This document shows, one piece after another, positions 52,819-61,941 of a DNA stretch of 64,000 nucleotides. Positions within the stretch are counted from its first letter, which is position 1. Every line of letters begins with the position of its first letter. The notes below the pieces were generated by a model. The model made no database searches. It was given only the letters and a program-made list of their open reading frames with translations, and had not been told where the DNA came from. The translations under genes and the position numbers were made by a program. The DNA comes from SAR116 cluster bacterium AG-355-O21 (GTDB lineage: Bacteria; Pseudomonadota; Alphaproteobacteria; Thalassobaculales; Thalassobaculaceae). Location: assembly GCA_003280605.1 (NCBI GenBank), contig QCEM01000005.1, positions 1 through 64,000 of the forward strand. Direction: 5' to 3'.

Positions 52819-54468
52819 ATGAGTGAAATCATGACAGGGGGCGATGCCATGATTCGGGCCCTGCTGCGGCATGGTGTTGATACCGTGTTCGGCTTGCCGG
52901 GGGTGCAAACCTATCCAATATTTGACGCCCTGCAGCGTCAGAGCAACCAGATTCAAACAATTGGCGTGCGCCATGAGCAAGCCGCAGCCTATATGGCGAT
53001 GGGCTATGCGAAGGCCACAGGCCGCCCGGGGGTATGCTCTGTCGTGCCTGGGCCGGGGGTTCTCAATGCCGGTGCCGCGTTATTGACGGCGGTGGCCGTG
53101 AACGCACCGGTGATGTTGCTGACCGGGCAAGTGCCGGCACCTTTTCTTGGCCGTGGCCGTGGTCACCTGCATGAATTGCCGGATCAACCGGGGACGCTTG
53201 GCTCGTTCATCAAATGGAGCGGGCGAGCCGCCCGGGCAGCCGAAGCGCCGGCCCTGATCGACCAAGCTTTTGGCCATATGCTGGGCGGCCGGCCAGGCCC
53301 GGTTGCCGTCGAGATGTGTTGGGACACGATGGCAATGCAAGAACCTGTCGAGCTGCCTGCGTTACCAGCGCCGGCACCCGCCTTACCCCTTGATGATGCC
53401 AAAATTGCAGCGGCTGTTAGCATATTGGTGAATGCCAAACGTCCGCTGATTATGGTTGGCTCAGGGGCGCAACATGCCAGTGCCGAAGTGACTGCCCTGG
53501 CCGAGGCGTTGGGGGCCGGGGTGACGGCTTTTCGCGGCGGCCGCGGTGTGGTCGATGAAGCCCATGAGCTTGGCCTGTCATCGGTCGCCGCCTATGAGCT
53601 GTGGGATGAAACAGATGTCTTGATTGGCATTGGCTCGCGCTGTGAAATGCCGGCCTTGCGGTGGTCCGGGATGACCGATGCGGCCGAGCGCATTGGCGGT
53701 GACCGTAAATTAATCCGTATCGAGATTGAGGCTGAGGAGCTTTTGCGGCTGGTGCCGGATGTTGGCATCGTGGGCGATGCCGCGCTGGCCACCCGTGCTT
53801 TGGTTGACGCGCTGTCCGGTCAAACAATTGTTTCGGCGGGCCGCCGGGGCGCATTGGCGACTGCCAAACAGCGTGCCGCAGAAAAAATTGCGGCGGTGCA
53901 ACCGCACATCTCTTACTTGCAGGCGTTGCGCGCGGTTTTGCCGACTGATGGCATTCTGGTGAAGGATATTTGTCAAACAGGTTTTACATCTTATTTCGGT
54001 TATCCCGTGCATCGCCCGCGCACCTATTTAACGTCCGGCTACCAAGGCAATCTTGGCTTTGCCTTGCCGACGGCGCTTGGCGCGAAGGTTGGCTGCCCGG
54101 ATGCGCCGGTTGTTTGTATCACCGGTGATGGTGGCTTCATGTTCGCGGCCCAGGAATTATCGACCGCCGCGCAGCACGGAATCGCGCTGGTGACGGTGGT
54201 GTTCAACAATGGTGCCTATGGCAATGTGCGGCGCGATCAAATGACACGTTTTGACGGCCGTGTGATCGCCTCGGATTTGCCGAAAATTGATTATCTGCAA
54301 TTGGCCGAAGCGCAAGGTGTCGCAGGTGAGCGGGTGAACAGCCCGGCCGCTTTGCAAACCGCCCTGAAAAGCGCCATCGATGCCGACGCCCCACGCCTGA
54401 TCGAAGTGCTGGTCGACCGCAGCGAAGAAGTCTCACCATGGCCGTTTATTGTTCCTAATCGCGCGTAG
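52819..54468 (+). CDS. thiamine-diphosphate-dependent enzyme, acetolactate-synthase-like
   Basis: 549-aa ThDP enzyme, second in this window. The glutamate E53 lies in GVRHEQAAAYMAMGYAKATG. The metal-ThDP site is ITGDGGFMFAAQELSTAAQH then VVFNNGAYGNV. The ending VLVDRSEEVSPWPFI is typical of the large-subunit-like catabolic group. No small regulatory subunit is near. AGGAAAGG serves the ATGs at 52813 and 52819. It likely decarboxylates or ligates 2-oxo acids; the specific reaction is not known. A GC-rich hairpin after its stop probably ends transcription. Confidence 0.88.
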   Translation: MSEIMTGGDAMIRALLRHGVDTVFGLPGVQTYPIFDALQRQSNQIQTIGVRHEQAAAYMAMGYAKATGRPGVCSVVPGPGVLNAGAALLTAVAVNAPVMLLTGQVPAPFLGRGRGHLHELPDQPGTLGSFIKWSGRAARAAEAPALIDQAFGHMLGGRPGPVAVEMCWDTMAMQEPVELPALPAPAPALPLDDAKIAAAVSILVNAKRPLIMVGSGAQHASAEVTALAEALGAGVTAFRGGRGVVDEAHELGLSSVAAYELWDETDVLIGIGSRCEMPALRWSGMTDAAERIGGDRKLIRIEIEAEELLRLVPDVGIVGDAALATRALVDALSGQTIVSAGRRGALATAKQRAAEKIAAVQPHISYLQALRAVLPTDGILVKDICQTGFTSYFGYPVHRPRTYLTSGYQGNLGFALPTALGAKVGCPDAPVVCITGDGGFMFAAQELSTAAQHGIALVTVVFNNGAYGNVRRDQMTRFDGRVIASDLPKIDYLQLAEAQGVAGERVNSPAALQTALKSAIDADAPRLIEVLVDRSEEVSPWPFIVPNRA

Positions 54469-54484
54469 ATGTAGGCGGTATTTG

Positions 54485-54507
54485 CCGCCGCCCCGGCGGG
54501 GCGGCGG
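54485..54507. terminator. GC-rich bidirectional hairpin
   Basis: Perfect 10-bp arms ccgccgcccc (54485-54494) and ggggcggcgg (54498-54507) with a three-base loop lie between convergent genes (ThDP enzyme stop at 54468, mutase-like stop at 54531). There is no clean U-run. A shared terminator or barrier is the natural reading. Confidence 0.6.
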
Positions 54508-54530
54508 GCCGCTCAGAAGTGCCGGCAGGT

Positions 54531-55772
54531 TTATTTCAGTTTCACCCCTGCTTCAATGTCTTGCACCGTTGTGCCTTGGGCGATCATTTTAGATAGAAGG
54601 TTCAAGGCCAGCTGGTCGGAGCCGTAGACAGGCACCGGATGGGCAACGCCGCCCTCTTTGATCTGCTTGGCCAATTCCATGGCTTGGAAAATAATATCGT
54701 CGATATCAATGTACTTGTAACTGCCCATCCGGCCCATGGAGATGACGCCTTCCGGCATGTCGCTGAAATATTGATAGGCGCGGGCGATTTCCGATTGGAT
54801 CGGCAGCGGATAAAGCTTGTTTTTATCGCTGGGAATTTCGATCCCAAGAAGGGTTGAATCGGATTTATGTTGTGTGAGTTTTTTATACTCGACAATGCGG
54901 GTGTACGGCTCATTACCGGCGTAATAAACAAAGTAGACATTTTCCGGGAAGGCAAATTCGGTCGGCAGAATGATGGTCATAAACTCACGGCCCACATAGG
55001 GCAGTTCACCGTGAACATTGTTCATGATGGTATCGGGTGAGATGGTCGAAATGATCATATCAAAATGCTGCCACTCGCCGTTGAAGCGAACGCGCTTGTT
55101 GTCCATATCAAAGTCGGTGATATCGGTGTTCAACAGAACGGTTGCATCCTGGGTCGCGATGTCAAAGTAATCATCATAGCCATTGGCGGCGATGGGATAT
55201 GCCGAAATTGCCGTGTCCCAGGTCGCACGCGGACCTTCTTTGATGGTGACACCCTTTGGTGACCAAGAAAACTCGTCGATCATCTTATTGCTTTCCAGCT
55301 GCCACATTTTGCGTGAATAGCCATCGACGAATTTGCTGTAGAGCGTTTTTCCGACCGAGCCGGTCCAATATTCTTCGAAATTCTTGGCATTGGCGGCGCC
55401 TTGCATTTGCAATGCTTCGGCCATTTCCTGGCGAATCTGGCCTTCTTCGGGCATCCGTGAAATATCGTCGGCGTGAATCGGATAGCTATAGTAATTCTGG
55501 TCCGGTTCAATATACGTGATGAACTCATGCTCCTGGCAGCGGCGCATTGGAATAACACTGTTTAGGTATTCATAAAGCTCGGGCAAAGGGGTTAAAAAAT
55601 GCCGTGGCCCAAAGGTAAATGGGTGACCGCCGCGCCAACGGGTTTTAACACCACCACCTAAAAAAGAGCCGCGCTCAATAACGGTAATATCCCAATCCGG
55701 GTTCACCAACGCCATCTGATGGGCAACAGCACACCCGCTCATACCGCCGCCGATAATTAATGCCTTTTTCAT
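54531..55772 (-). CDS. UDP-galactopyranose-mutase-like flavoprotein
   Basis: 413-aa FAD/NAD(P)-binding protein. The FAD motif is LIIGGGMSGCAVAHQMA, and later stretches (FGPRHFLTPLPELYEYL, YYSYPIHADDI, WTGSVGKTLYSKFVDGYSRKMW, VISMGRMGSYKYIDI) follow the pattern of Glf, which turns UDP-galactopyranose to UDP-galactofuranose. It is diverged enough that a related UDP-sugar is possible. GAATG context supports the ATG at 55772. It is the last gene read in the glycosylation locus. Two hairpins separate it from the TPR-GT gene. Confidence 0.8.
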   Translation of the reverse strand: MKKALIIGGGMSGCAVAHQMALVNPDWDITVIERGSFLGGGVKTRWRGGHPFTFGPRHFLTPLPELYEYLNSVIPMRRCQEHEFITYIEPDQNYYSYPIHADDISRMPEEGQIRQEMAEALQMQGAANAKNFEEYWTGSVGKTLYSKFVDGYSRKMWQLESNKMIDEFSWSPKGVTIKEGPRATWDTAISAYPIAANGYDDYFDIATQDATVLLNTDITDFDMDNKRVRFNGEWQHFDMIISTISPDTIMNNVHGELPYVGREFMTIILPTEFAFPENVYFVYYAGNEPYTRIVEYKKLTQHKSDSTLLGIEIPSDKNKLYPLPIQSEIARAYQYFSDMPEGVISMGRMGSYKYIDIDDIIFQAMELAKQIKEGGVAHPVPVYGSDQLALNLLSKMIAQGTTVQDIEAGVKLK

Positions 55773-55843
55773 TCTCTGCCCCTAACGCAAATGTCATCTG
55801 CTGGGAATCAACTAACATCCAGCCCATCTGTGGGAAAGGGTAA

Positions 55844-55859
55844 AGCGGTTTTGGCCGCT
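55844..55859 (-). terminator. candidate hairpin before the mutase-like gene
   Basis: On the minus strand AGCGG-CCAAAA-CCGCT is followed by TTACCCTTT, a modest U-rich tail. It lies between the TPR-GT stop (55930) and the mutase start (55772), and may cut or reduce read-through. Confidence 0.4.
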
Positions 55860-55885
55860 AAATTCGGCACATTTCGGATCTCCTC

Positions 55886-55912
55886 GCCGGCGGCTGAGCG
55901 CAAAACGCCGGC
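55886..55912. repeat. gccggcg/cgccggc inverted repeat
   Basis: Arms 55886-55892 and 55906-55912 with a 13-base loop, just after the TPR-GT gene on the minus strand. No T-run follows; a processing or weak termination role is possible. Confidence 0.35.
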
Positions 55913-55929
55913 AAGAGGAAACCATGGGC

Positions 55930-57750
55930 TTAAGCTTTGGCGCTTTTGCGCTGTTCAGCGACACGCGCCGTTATGGCGGCACCGACAGCGTCGAACACGC
56001 TTTGCCAATCCCCGTCGCTCGGTTGCCGGAACAACCGTGCGGTTGGATACCAAACACTGCTTTCGGGTTCCATCAGCCAGCGCCAATCGGCCGTTGTGTG
56101 CAGCAGAATCCAGGTTGGCCGGCCCAGGGCACCGGCAAGATGTGCAACCGACGTACAGGTCGTGATCACCAGGTCGAGTTTTGTCATCAGCACCGCAGTG
56201 TCACGAAAATCCTCGATTTGGGCGTTCAGACGGACCACTTTTTCAGGTGCTTCACTGATCTCAGGTTCCCGTGGACCTTTTTGTATGGAGAAGAATTGGG
56301 TTCCTGGAATATCGAACAAAGGTTGGTAATAGTCGATTTTTGTCGAGCGTTTGTGATCATCGCCGAAACCGGGATTGCCGCCCCACACAAAGCCAATTTT
56401 AAGGGCTTTAGGGTCGGCATTGGGAAGCTCAAAATCAGGACCGTCGGGAATCGTCAGATAGGGAACGGCTGTTGGCAGATCATCGACTGTCTTCATGCCA
56501 AGGGCGAAAGGTGCCGACACAATCGGCAAATGCAGGTCAAATTTGGGCAGCTGGCTTGGGTCGTCAACATTGCGTTCAATGACCTGATCAACCCCAGGGA
56601 AGGTTTGTAGCAAATTCATCAAAGGCTCATGGCATTCTAAGATCAGCTTACCGCCCTTACCTTTTAAGGCCGCAATCATCGGCATGAAGCGAACGAATTG
56701 AAAATGATCGCCCATGCCTTGTTCGGCATGAACCAACAAGGTCTTGCCGCTGTAATCGTCGCCTTGCCATTGTGGTTGGCTAAAATTTCGCCGCCGTGAC
56801 GGGAAGCCATCATGTTGCCAGCGCCATTCATACTCGGCGAAACCAGCCTCAATCTCACCTTTTAGAAGTTTAACAAGCGACAAATTCCAATGGAAAGTAC
56901 CATTTTCAGGCTCAATTATCGTCGACATTTGAAACCATTTATCGGCCACATCAACGTTTAAACGTCCGCGTTCAAGATTACCAAGGTTGTAATAAGAGCC
57001 ACCAGCGCCGGGATCTAGGACGAGACTTTGTTGATAGCATCGATAGGCATTTTCAATTGCCTCGAAACGCCGAAAAAGAGCGCCCATGTTCATGTAAAGA
57101 TAGCTTTTATGGCCTAATTCTTTGAGTGCCCGTCGATACATGGCCAAGCTGTCGTCATAGCGGTCCATGCGTTGCAACAAATTTGCCATCAGCATGGTCA
57201 CGTTTTTTGGTGGGTTTTCGGCGTTACGGCAAAAGCCGAAAACGATTAAGGCACGTTCAAAATCGCCCGCAAGCTCAAGTGTGTGCGCCAGCTGGTTCAA
57301 ATAACTGCTGTTTTTTGGTCCTAAATTGACGGCGGCTTCAAGCATCTGGATCGCCGCAGGATAGTTTTTGAGCGCCGCCAAGGCGCGGCCGCCGAGGGAA
57401 TAGGTGCGCGGCTCATTCTGATATAGTTCGGTGGCCGTTTGTGCGATCTGCAATGCGTGCGCGGGGTCTTTATTGAGCAGATCCAGGCCGCCGCGATGCA
57501 GCAGCAGGTTCAGCGGTGGCCGGGCGCCGGCGTTTTTGAGTGAAATCTCAGCATGTCGGGTCGCTGGTTCAAGATTGCCAATCTCTCCGAAAAGCCGGGA
57601 AAGCTGGAAATTGAGATGCGGGTGAGTTTTATTTTTTTTCTGAACATCAACCAGCAGCGCGATGGCAGCAGAGAGTTTTTTCTCATTTCTCAGGCCCATG
57701 GCCTTAGTGATGGCTTGCTCGACGATATCCGTTTCTTGTTTTTTTTTCAT
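55930..57750 (-). CDS. TPR-glycosyltransferase fusion protein
   Basis: 606-aa cytoplasmic protein in two parts. Residues about 30-330 are tetratricopeptide repeats (e.g. LGGRALAALKNYPAAIQMLE, NLGNLERGRLNVDVADKWFQ). Residues about 340-600 form a GT9/GT41-like catalytic region: LLVHAEQGMGDHFQFVRFMP, KIGFVWGGNPGFGDDHKRST, and the sugar-nucleotide site TTCTSVAHLAGALGRPTWIL with WRWLMEPESSVWYPT. Similar proteins serve in flagellin or adhesin glycosylation. GAAGTGAGAC precedes the ATG, and the GT4 gene ends three bases before it. A paralog of the same build is at 59519-61246. No signal peptide. Confidence 0.85.
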   Translation of the reverse strand: MKKKQETDIVEQAITKAMGLRNEKKLSAAIALLVDVQKKNKTHPHLNFQLSRLFGEIGNLEPATRHAEISLKNAGARPPLNLLLHRGGLDLLNKDPAHALQIAQTATELYQNEPRTYSLGGRALAALKNYPAAIQMLEAAVNLGPKNSSYLNQLAHTLELAGDFERALIVFGFCRNAENPPKNVTMLMANLLQRMDRYDDSLAMYRRALKELGHKSYLYMNMGALFRRFEAIENAYRCYQQSLVLDPGAGGSYYNLGNLERGRLNVDVADKWFQMSTIIEPENGTFHWNLSLVKLLKGEIEAGFAEYEWRWQHDGFPSRRRNFSQPQWQGDDYSGKTLLVHAEQGMGDHFQFVRFMPMIAALKGKGGKLILECHEPLMNLLQTFPGVDQVIERNVDDPSQLPKFDLHLPIVSAPFALGMKTVDDLPTAVPYLTIPDGPDFELPNADPKALKIGFVWGGNPGFGDDHKRSTKIDYYQPLFDIPGTQFFSIQKGPREPEISEAPEKVVRLNAQIEDFRDTAVLMTKLDLVITTCTSVAHLAGALGRPTWILLHTTADWRWLMEPESSVWYPTARLFRQPSDGDWQSVFDAVGAAITARVAEQRKSAKA

Positions 57751-57753
57751 GTC

Positions 57754-59463
57754 TCACTTCTTCGAGATTGTAATCAGACCGAATTTGTAAAGCCAGGTAA
57801 GACCGCGACTAATCTGCGCTGCATGCCTTGGCGAGAGGGTGGTTATCATATCCTTCACAGTGGTTCGACCGGCGCCGACTTTTGCCAGCACCATGGCGAT
57901 TTCATCTTCGGAAAAGAACAGACCGCCGGTCACATTGTAATGGGTTTCATTGATCAATTGTTTGATCTCAACAGGGTCAACGGTCCCCGGACCGATTTCA
58001 TCATCGGCGCTGAGGATATGCGTGGCATGATTTTTAAACATGTCAAACGGGTCAGGGCGTGACGGGTTCATGCTTCGACCTTTGCCGCGCGGCGCACTTT
58101 CGGCATCAAGGACCCGGCGTGCTGCCAAATCGGCCCAGAGTTCTTGGTATTGCGGAATGATTTGCGCCCAATCTAACGTTGTGGCGATGTGCTGCTGGCC
58201 GGCGGCGGCCATTTTTCGGCGCAGCTCTGGCTCATCGGCAAGTTTTGCAATCGCATCTGCAGCGGCCGGAATATCAATGGCCGTGGTTTGTGAGACCGCA
58301 GCGATATAGCGATCATAGGTCAATTGATCAACGCCATGTGCATTGCCAATTGAGGTCCCTGAGCCAGGCGGCGGGATCACGCTTGGTATCCGAAATCCGG
58401 TCTCACCCTCAATCACCGTATCTTTGTACCCGTCCCAATCGCTAACCACGCATGGCAACCCTGCGGCCATTGCTTCCAGCGGTGTTAAGCCAAAGCTTTC
58501 TTGAATGTTATCTGACAGTGACAAAAAGATATCTGCTGCGGCCCAGCTGGCCTCGGCCACGTCAGGTTGTGCGCCATCAAGAAAATGGCAGGTTGAGGCG
58601 CTGCATATCTCCTTACTGAGGCTGTGGAACGTCGCCTCAATGGCCTCATTATAAAATTGCCCGACCATGAAAATATGTAGCTTGGTGTTCGGCAGGCGCC
58701 CGGCGGCCTCCTCGACGGCCTGCAGCATGGGCGTCGGATGCGCCTTGGCGTGGAAGGACAAACGGCCAAAAAACATGATCACCACGTCATCTTCCGCGAC
58801 CCCGTATTGCGCCCGAAGCGCCTTCCGGCCGGCAGCGTTATCCCGGCGGCTGCGGCCAAGGTCGCCATCCGTGCCCAAGGGTATAATCGGCAGTTGCATG
58901 GGGAGTTTGGGCCTGACGCCGAAGCGTGCTTCGATAAATTCGGCATAGCCCTCCGCTAATTGTTCAACCGCCTGGCGCACTGACTTTGACGTGCAAATGA
59001 CCGCATCCCAACTTTGCACAGGGGTCAAAAACGTTTTCGTGAATTGATCCATCACATTGTTGCTGGCGATGGTGTGGGTGATGCCGCAAAAACTAAAGGC
59101 GCGTTGGTTATGTTCTCGCCGCAACCAAGTGTGGCGACCGATACCCGGGTCAGGCAAAAAATAGCAGCCGACATCCGTGAAGGCTTTGAAGTTTTGATTG
59201 CCGACCACCGACGTTGGTTTTGCCGGCAAGCCGTTGGCGTCACATATATCCGCGACCTGCTGTTTAAACTTCTCTTCATCGCCGCGGGTTTGAACCGCCG
59301 CCAGCCATTGATCAACATTGGCATATTTCAAAAAAGCGCCCAAAAAAGTGGCACCGGCAACATTTCTGCCCATGACTTTTGCGCGGCTCGCATCAAAGGC
59401 ATCGCCTTGATAAAACAACGCGGCATTAGCGGTATTTTTTGTCATGTCGGATATGTCGTTCAT
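57754..59463 (-). CDS. glycosyltransferase family 4 (large, with C-terminal extension)
   Basis: 569-aa GT-B enzyme. The donor part shows IIPLGTDGDLGRSRRD, VVIMFFGRLSFHAKAHPTPML and the retaining EX7E site QESFGLTPLEAMAAGLPCVV. An N-terminal region of about 150 residues precedes the usual fold, and the last 110 residues (VEIKQLINETHYNVTGGLFF, TTLSPRHAAQISRGLTWLYK) do not look like any GT4 core and may bind the acceptor protein. The TPR-GT gene follows after three bases. It is separate from the other TPR-GT gene by 55 bases. Cytoplasmic. Confidence 0.85.
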   Translation of the reverse strand: MNDISDMTKNTANAALFYQGDAFDASRAKVMGRNVAGATFLGAFLKYANVDQWLAAVQTRGDEEKFKQQVADICDANGLPAKPTSVVGNQNFKAFTDVGCYFLPDPGIGRHTWLRREHNQRAFSFCGITHTIASNNVMDQFTKTFLTPVQSWDAVICTSKSVRQAVEQLAEGYAEFIEARFGVRPKLPMQLPIIPLGTDGDLGRSRRDNAAGRKALRAQYGVAEDDVVIMFFGRLSFHAKAHPTPMLQAVEEAAGRLPNTKLHIFMVGQFYNEAIEATFHSLSKEICSASTCHFLDGAQPDVAEASWAAADIFLSLSDNIQESFGLTPLEAMAAGLPCVVSDWDGYKDTVIEGETGFRIPSVIPPPGSGTSIGNAHGVDQLTYDRYIAAVSQTTAIDIPAAADAIAKLADEPELRRKMAAAGQQHIATTLDWAQIIPQYQELWADLAARRVLDAESAPRGKGRSMNPSRPDPFDMFKNHATHILSADDEIGPGTVDPVEIKQLINETHYNVTGGLFFSEDEIAMVLAKVGAGRTTVKDMITTLSPRHAAQISRGLTWLYKFGLITISKK

Positions 59464-59518
59464 GGATGCGAAATGCCTTTTTGAGGGTTTTTATTTTAAA
59501 AATTCGCTCGTCGATATA

Positions 59519-61246
59519 TCAAGAATGCGGATCTTTTGCACCTAGCTTTATTGCCTGTGCCGTCAGTGCGTCGGTGAGGTCCTCGATGACGTTATCCCAA
59601 TTATTGCGCTCGGTCTGTCGAAACAAGCTAACTGTCGGATACCAGCGGCTGCCATTGCTGCCGCGATGCCAACGCCAGTCAGGAGGATCACTAACCATAA
59701 TCCAGGTTGGTTTGCCAAGGCTGGCTGCCAGATGCGCCAAGGCACTGTCGATGCTGATCACCACGTCCATGGCCTGAATATTTGTGGCGGCATCATAGAA
59801 ATCAGCTGTATCGCCATAGTCGGGCATTTGCTGCCGCCATCCAAGGGCATCAACCTGGGCACCGGCCGGTCCGTGCTGAAGCGCAAAAAAGGCCGTTCGC
59901 GGCACTGCCAGCAGGGGTGCCAGCCGACTAAGGCTAATTGATCTTTCATGGTCGCGGTGATGATCCGGATTTCCGGCCCAAATTAGCCCCACATTAAGCG
60001 TCGCATCGCCGCCTACGGGCGGCTGTTTTTGCGCAGTCGGCAGCGTCAAAGACAAGGGCTTTGCGCCGGCGTTCGGCAAAAGTTGAGGCAGGCTCATCAA
60101 GGCGACCTGGAAGTCACAGCGGGTAATGGCGGCATCGGCAGTGACCAGCTCGGCATTAAGGCCGGCATGGCGAAACAAACGGTGCAATACTTGCGGACAC
60201 TGGAATAGGATTTTTGCGCCCATTGCTTCTAACGTCGTCAGGTAACGGGCGAATTGAATACTGTCGCCAAGCCCTTGCTCGCTGAAAACCAAAAGTCGGC
60301 GGCCGCGCAGGTTTTCGCCCTGCCATGACGGGAAATTGGTCGGCGGCGGTGAAGAACTGAAATCGGCCCATTTCCAGCGCCACCGATATGACTGCCAACC
60401 ATTGTCAAAATCTTCGGTCAGTAATTGACAAAGCGCCAGGTTCCAGTGACAGGCGGCCACCTCAGGCTGAATGCTGAGTGATCTCCTGTAAAAGCTTATG
60501 GCTTTTTCATCGCTGCTGCGCGCTTGCATTAAATTGCCGTAGTTAAACCACCCGGTAGCTCTACCAGGGGCTAATATCGCGGCCCGTCGATAGGCTGTTG
60601 CGGCCGCATGCAATGCATCGGCTTGTTTCAGCGCCACACCGAAACCCTCCCAGGCTTCGGGCATTTCTGGGGCAAGCAAGGTTGCGCCAAAAGCGATGAA
60701 GGGGATTGTCGCGTGCGGCTTGGTGGTGAGGTTCTGGCGCTGCAGGTTAATCATTGATTTTATATGCTGCGGGTTGAGCAAAACAGCGCGTCGATACTCC
60801 GGGATCGCGCTGGCAAGTTGATCGGCAATGAAATCAAGCGCGCTTGCATGATTGAAATATCCATGGGCCAATCGGGGGGCAACAATTTGCCCCCAACGGG
60901 CCAAAGACAGCAGCGTCCCTGTGGGTAGATATGGCTTTGCGAAACTGGATAAATTTACGGTTGCGGTCAGGCTTTGCGGATTGATCAATAAGGCTTTTTG
61001 GGTTGCTTGAAACGCACTTGCCTGGTCACCGCGCCGATCGGCCAGCTGGCCAAATTGCCCCCAAAATACCGCATTGCCCGGATTGGCTTTCAGCAATGCC
61101 GCATAGCCGCGACCGGCGCCGACAAGGTCACCACGGTTGAGCGCTTGCGTAACCAAAATGAGGCGTGGATCCGGCCGTTTGACGGCTTGTCGCGGCGATT
61201 TTTTGGGTTTTTTAGATTTGCTTTTTGCCACCGCTTTGCCGGTCAC
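59519..61246 (-). CDS. TPR-glycosyltransferase fusion protein, paralog
   Basis: 575-aa protein with a lysine-rich N-terminus (AKSKSKKPKKSPRQAVKR), TPR-like repeats through about residue 290, and a C-terminal GT9/GT41-like region: LLVFSEQGLGDSIQFARYLT, VGLIWAGNPDHHRDHERSIS and VISIDSALAHLAASLGKPTW with DWRWHRGSNGSRWYPT. It shares the plan and key motifs of the 55930-57750 protein, so the two are paralogs, perhaps with different acceptors. It starts with GTG at 61246, overlapping the previous gene's TGA (GTGA). Cytoplasmic. Confidence 0.85.
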   Translation of the reverse strand: MTGKAVAKSKSKKPKKSPRQAVKRPDPRLILVTQALNRGDLVGAGRGYAALLKANPGNAVFWGQFGQLADRRGDQASAFQATQKALLINPQSLTATVNLSSFAKPYLPTGTLLSLARWGQIVAPRLAHGYFNHASALDFIADQLASAIPEYRRAVLLNPQHIKSMINLQRQNLTTKPHATIPFIAFGATLLAPEMPEAWEGFGVALKQADALHAAATAYRRAAILAPGRATGWFNYGNLMQARSSDEKAISFYRRSLSIQPEVAACHWNLALCQLLTEDFDNGWQSYRWRWKWADFSSSPPPTNFPSWQGENLRGRRLLVFSEQGLGDSIQFARYLTTLEAMGAKILFQCPQVLHRLFRHAGLNAELVTADAAITRCDFQVALMSLPQLLPNAGAKPLSLTLPTAQKQPPVGGDATLNVGLIWAGNPDHHRDHERSISLSRLAPLLAVPRTAFFALQHGPAGAQVDALGWRQQMPDYGDTADFYDAATNIQAMDVVISIDSALAHLAASLGKPTWIMVSDPPDWRWHRGSNGSRWYPTVSLFRQTERNNWDNVIEDLTDALTAQAIKLGAKDPHS

Positions 61247-61941
61247 TGTTGATTTTCGAGTGCCGTCTTTTCAGCCAGCCAGCGGTCAGCATAATCCACA
61301 TGCTGCCAATTTGAAAACCAGGGGCCGCCTCGGGTGAAGTGAATGGCTTTCGGATATCCCGAGCTTGGCTTTTTGGACCAGCCTTCCAACCAGTTCCAGG
61401 TTTCCGGCAGCGCGCCGATCAAATCATCGTCAAGCCATTGCATGCGATGTAGAAAGGCACCTGTTTCCCGGTTGATCAGTTCCGGCGTCAAACATTTGTT
61501 GGCCGGATGCCGGCAGTTAAAAAGCATCAAACTGGACCAGTTTTTACGGGGGTAAACAGTCTGTGTTGCGCCGTCCATTTTGGTGTTTTCATCAGGACGA
61601 TGATCATGATGGACACACATCACGGCTTTTTTGGGATCGGCCAGGGCAAACAATTGCGCAACATCGCCGGACCACAGAAAGTCGCAATCGCAGAACAAGG
61701 CCCAACCGTTAAAACCTGCCAGGTAAGGCGTTAAAAACCGGGTGTAGGTGAATTCCGTTGAGGCCAAGGGGTCCGCCGCCCGGGTGTACAGGCCACGGCT
61801 GCGCAAATCGCTTTGAATGAGCGGTGTAACGGCGATTTGCTGGCTGCTGTGTCGCTGCAGCGAATATTTGCAAACTTGATAGGCGATATCCTCGCGGCCA
61901 TCATAGCCCACATAAATAGAATGCGTATTGATCACAGTCAT
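61243..61941 (-). CDS. glycosyltransferase, GT8-like
   Basis: 232-aa GT-A fold enzyme. YVGYDGREDIAYQVCKYSL starts the fold, and the metal-binding DxD is D85-C-D87 in LFCDCDFLW. VHHDHRPDENTKMDG and WLDDDLIGALPETWNWLEGW line the acceptor side. It transfers a sugar from a nucleotide donor with retention. The ATG at 61941 matches the family's start; longer in-frame starts at 62007 and 62106 are less likely. Its stop overlaps the GTG of the next TPR-GT gene, making it the first gene of the locus. Cytoplasmic. Confidence 0.8.
   Translation of the reverse strand: MTVINTHSIYVGYDGREDIAYQVCKYSLQRHSSQQIAVTPLIQSDLRSRGLYTRAADPLASTEFTYTRFLTPYLAGFNGWALFCDCDFLWSGDVAQLFALADPKKAVMCVHHDHRPDENTKMDGATQTVYPRKNWSSLMLFNCRHPANKCLTPELINRETGAFLHRMQWLDDDLIGALPETWNWLEGWSKKPSSGYPKAIHFTRGGPWFSNWQHVDYADRWLAEKTALENQQ

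Noticed and set aside
55924-56610. 228-codon plus-strand frame opposite the TPR-GT gene
   Set aside because: It is antisense to a well-supported protein with clear motifs, and its own translation has no recognisable domain.
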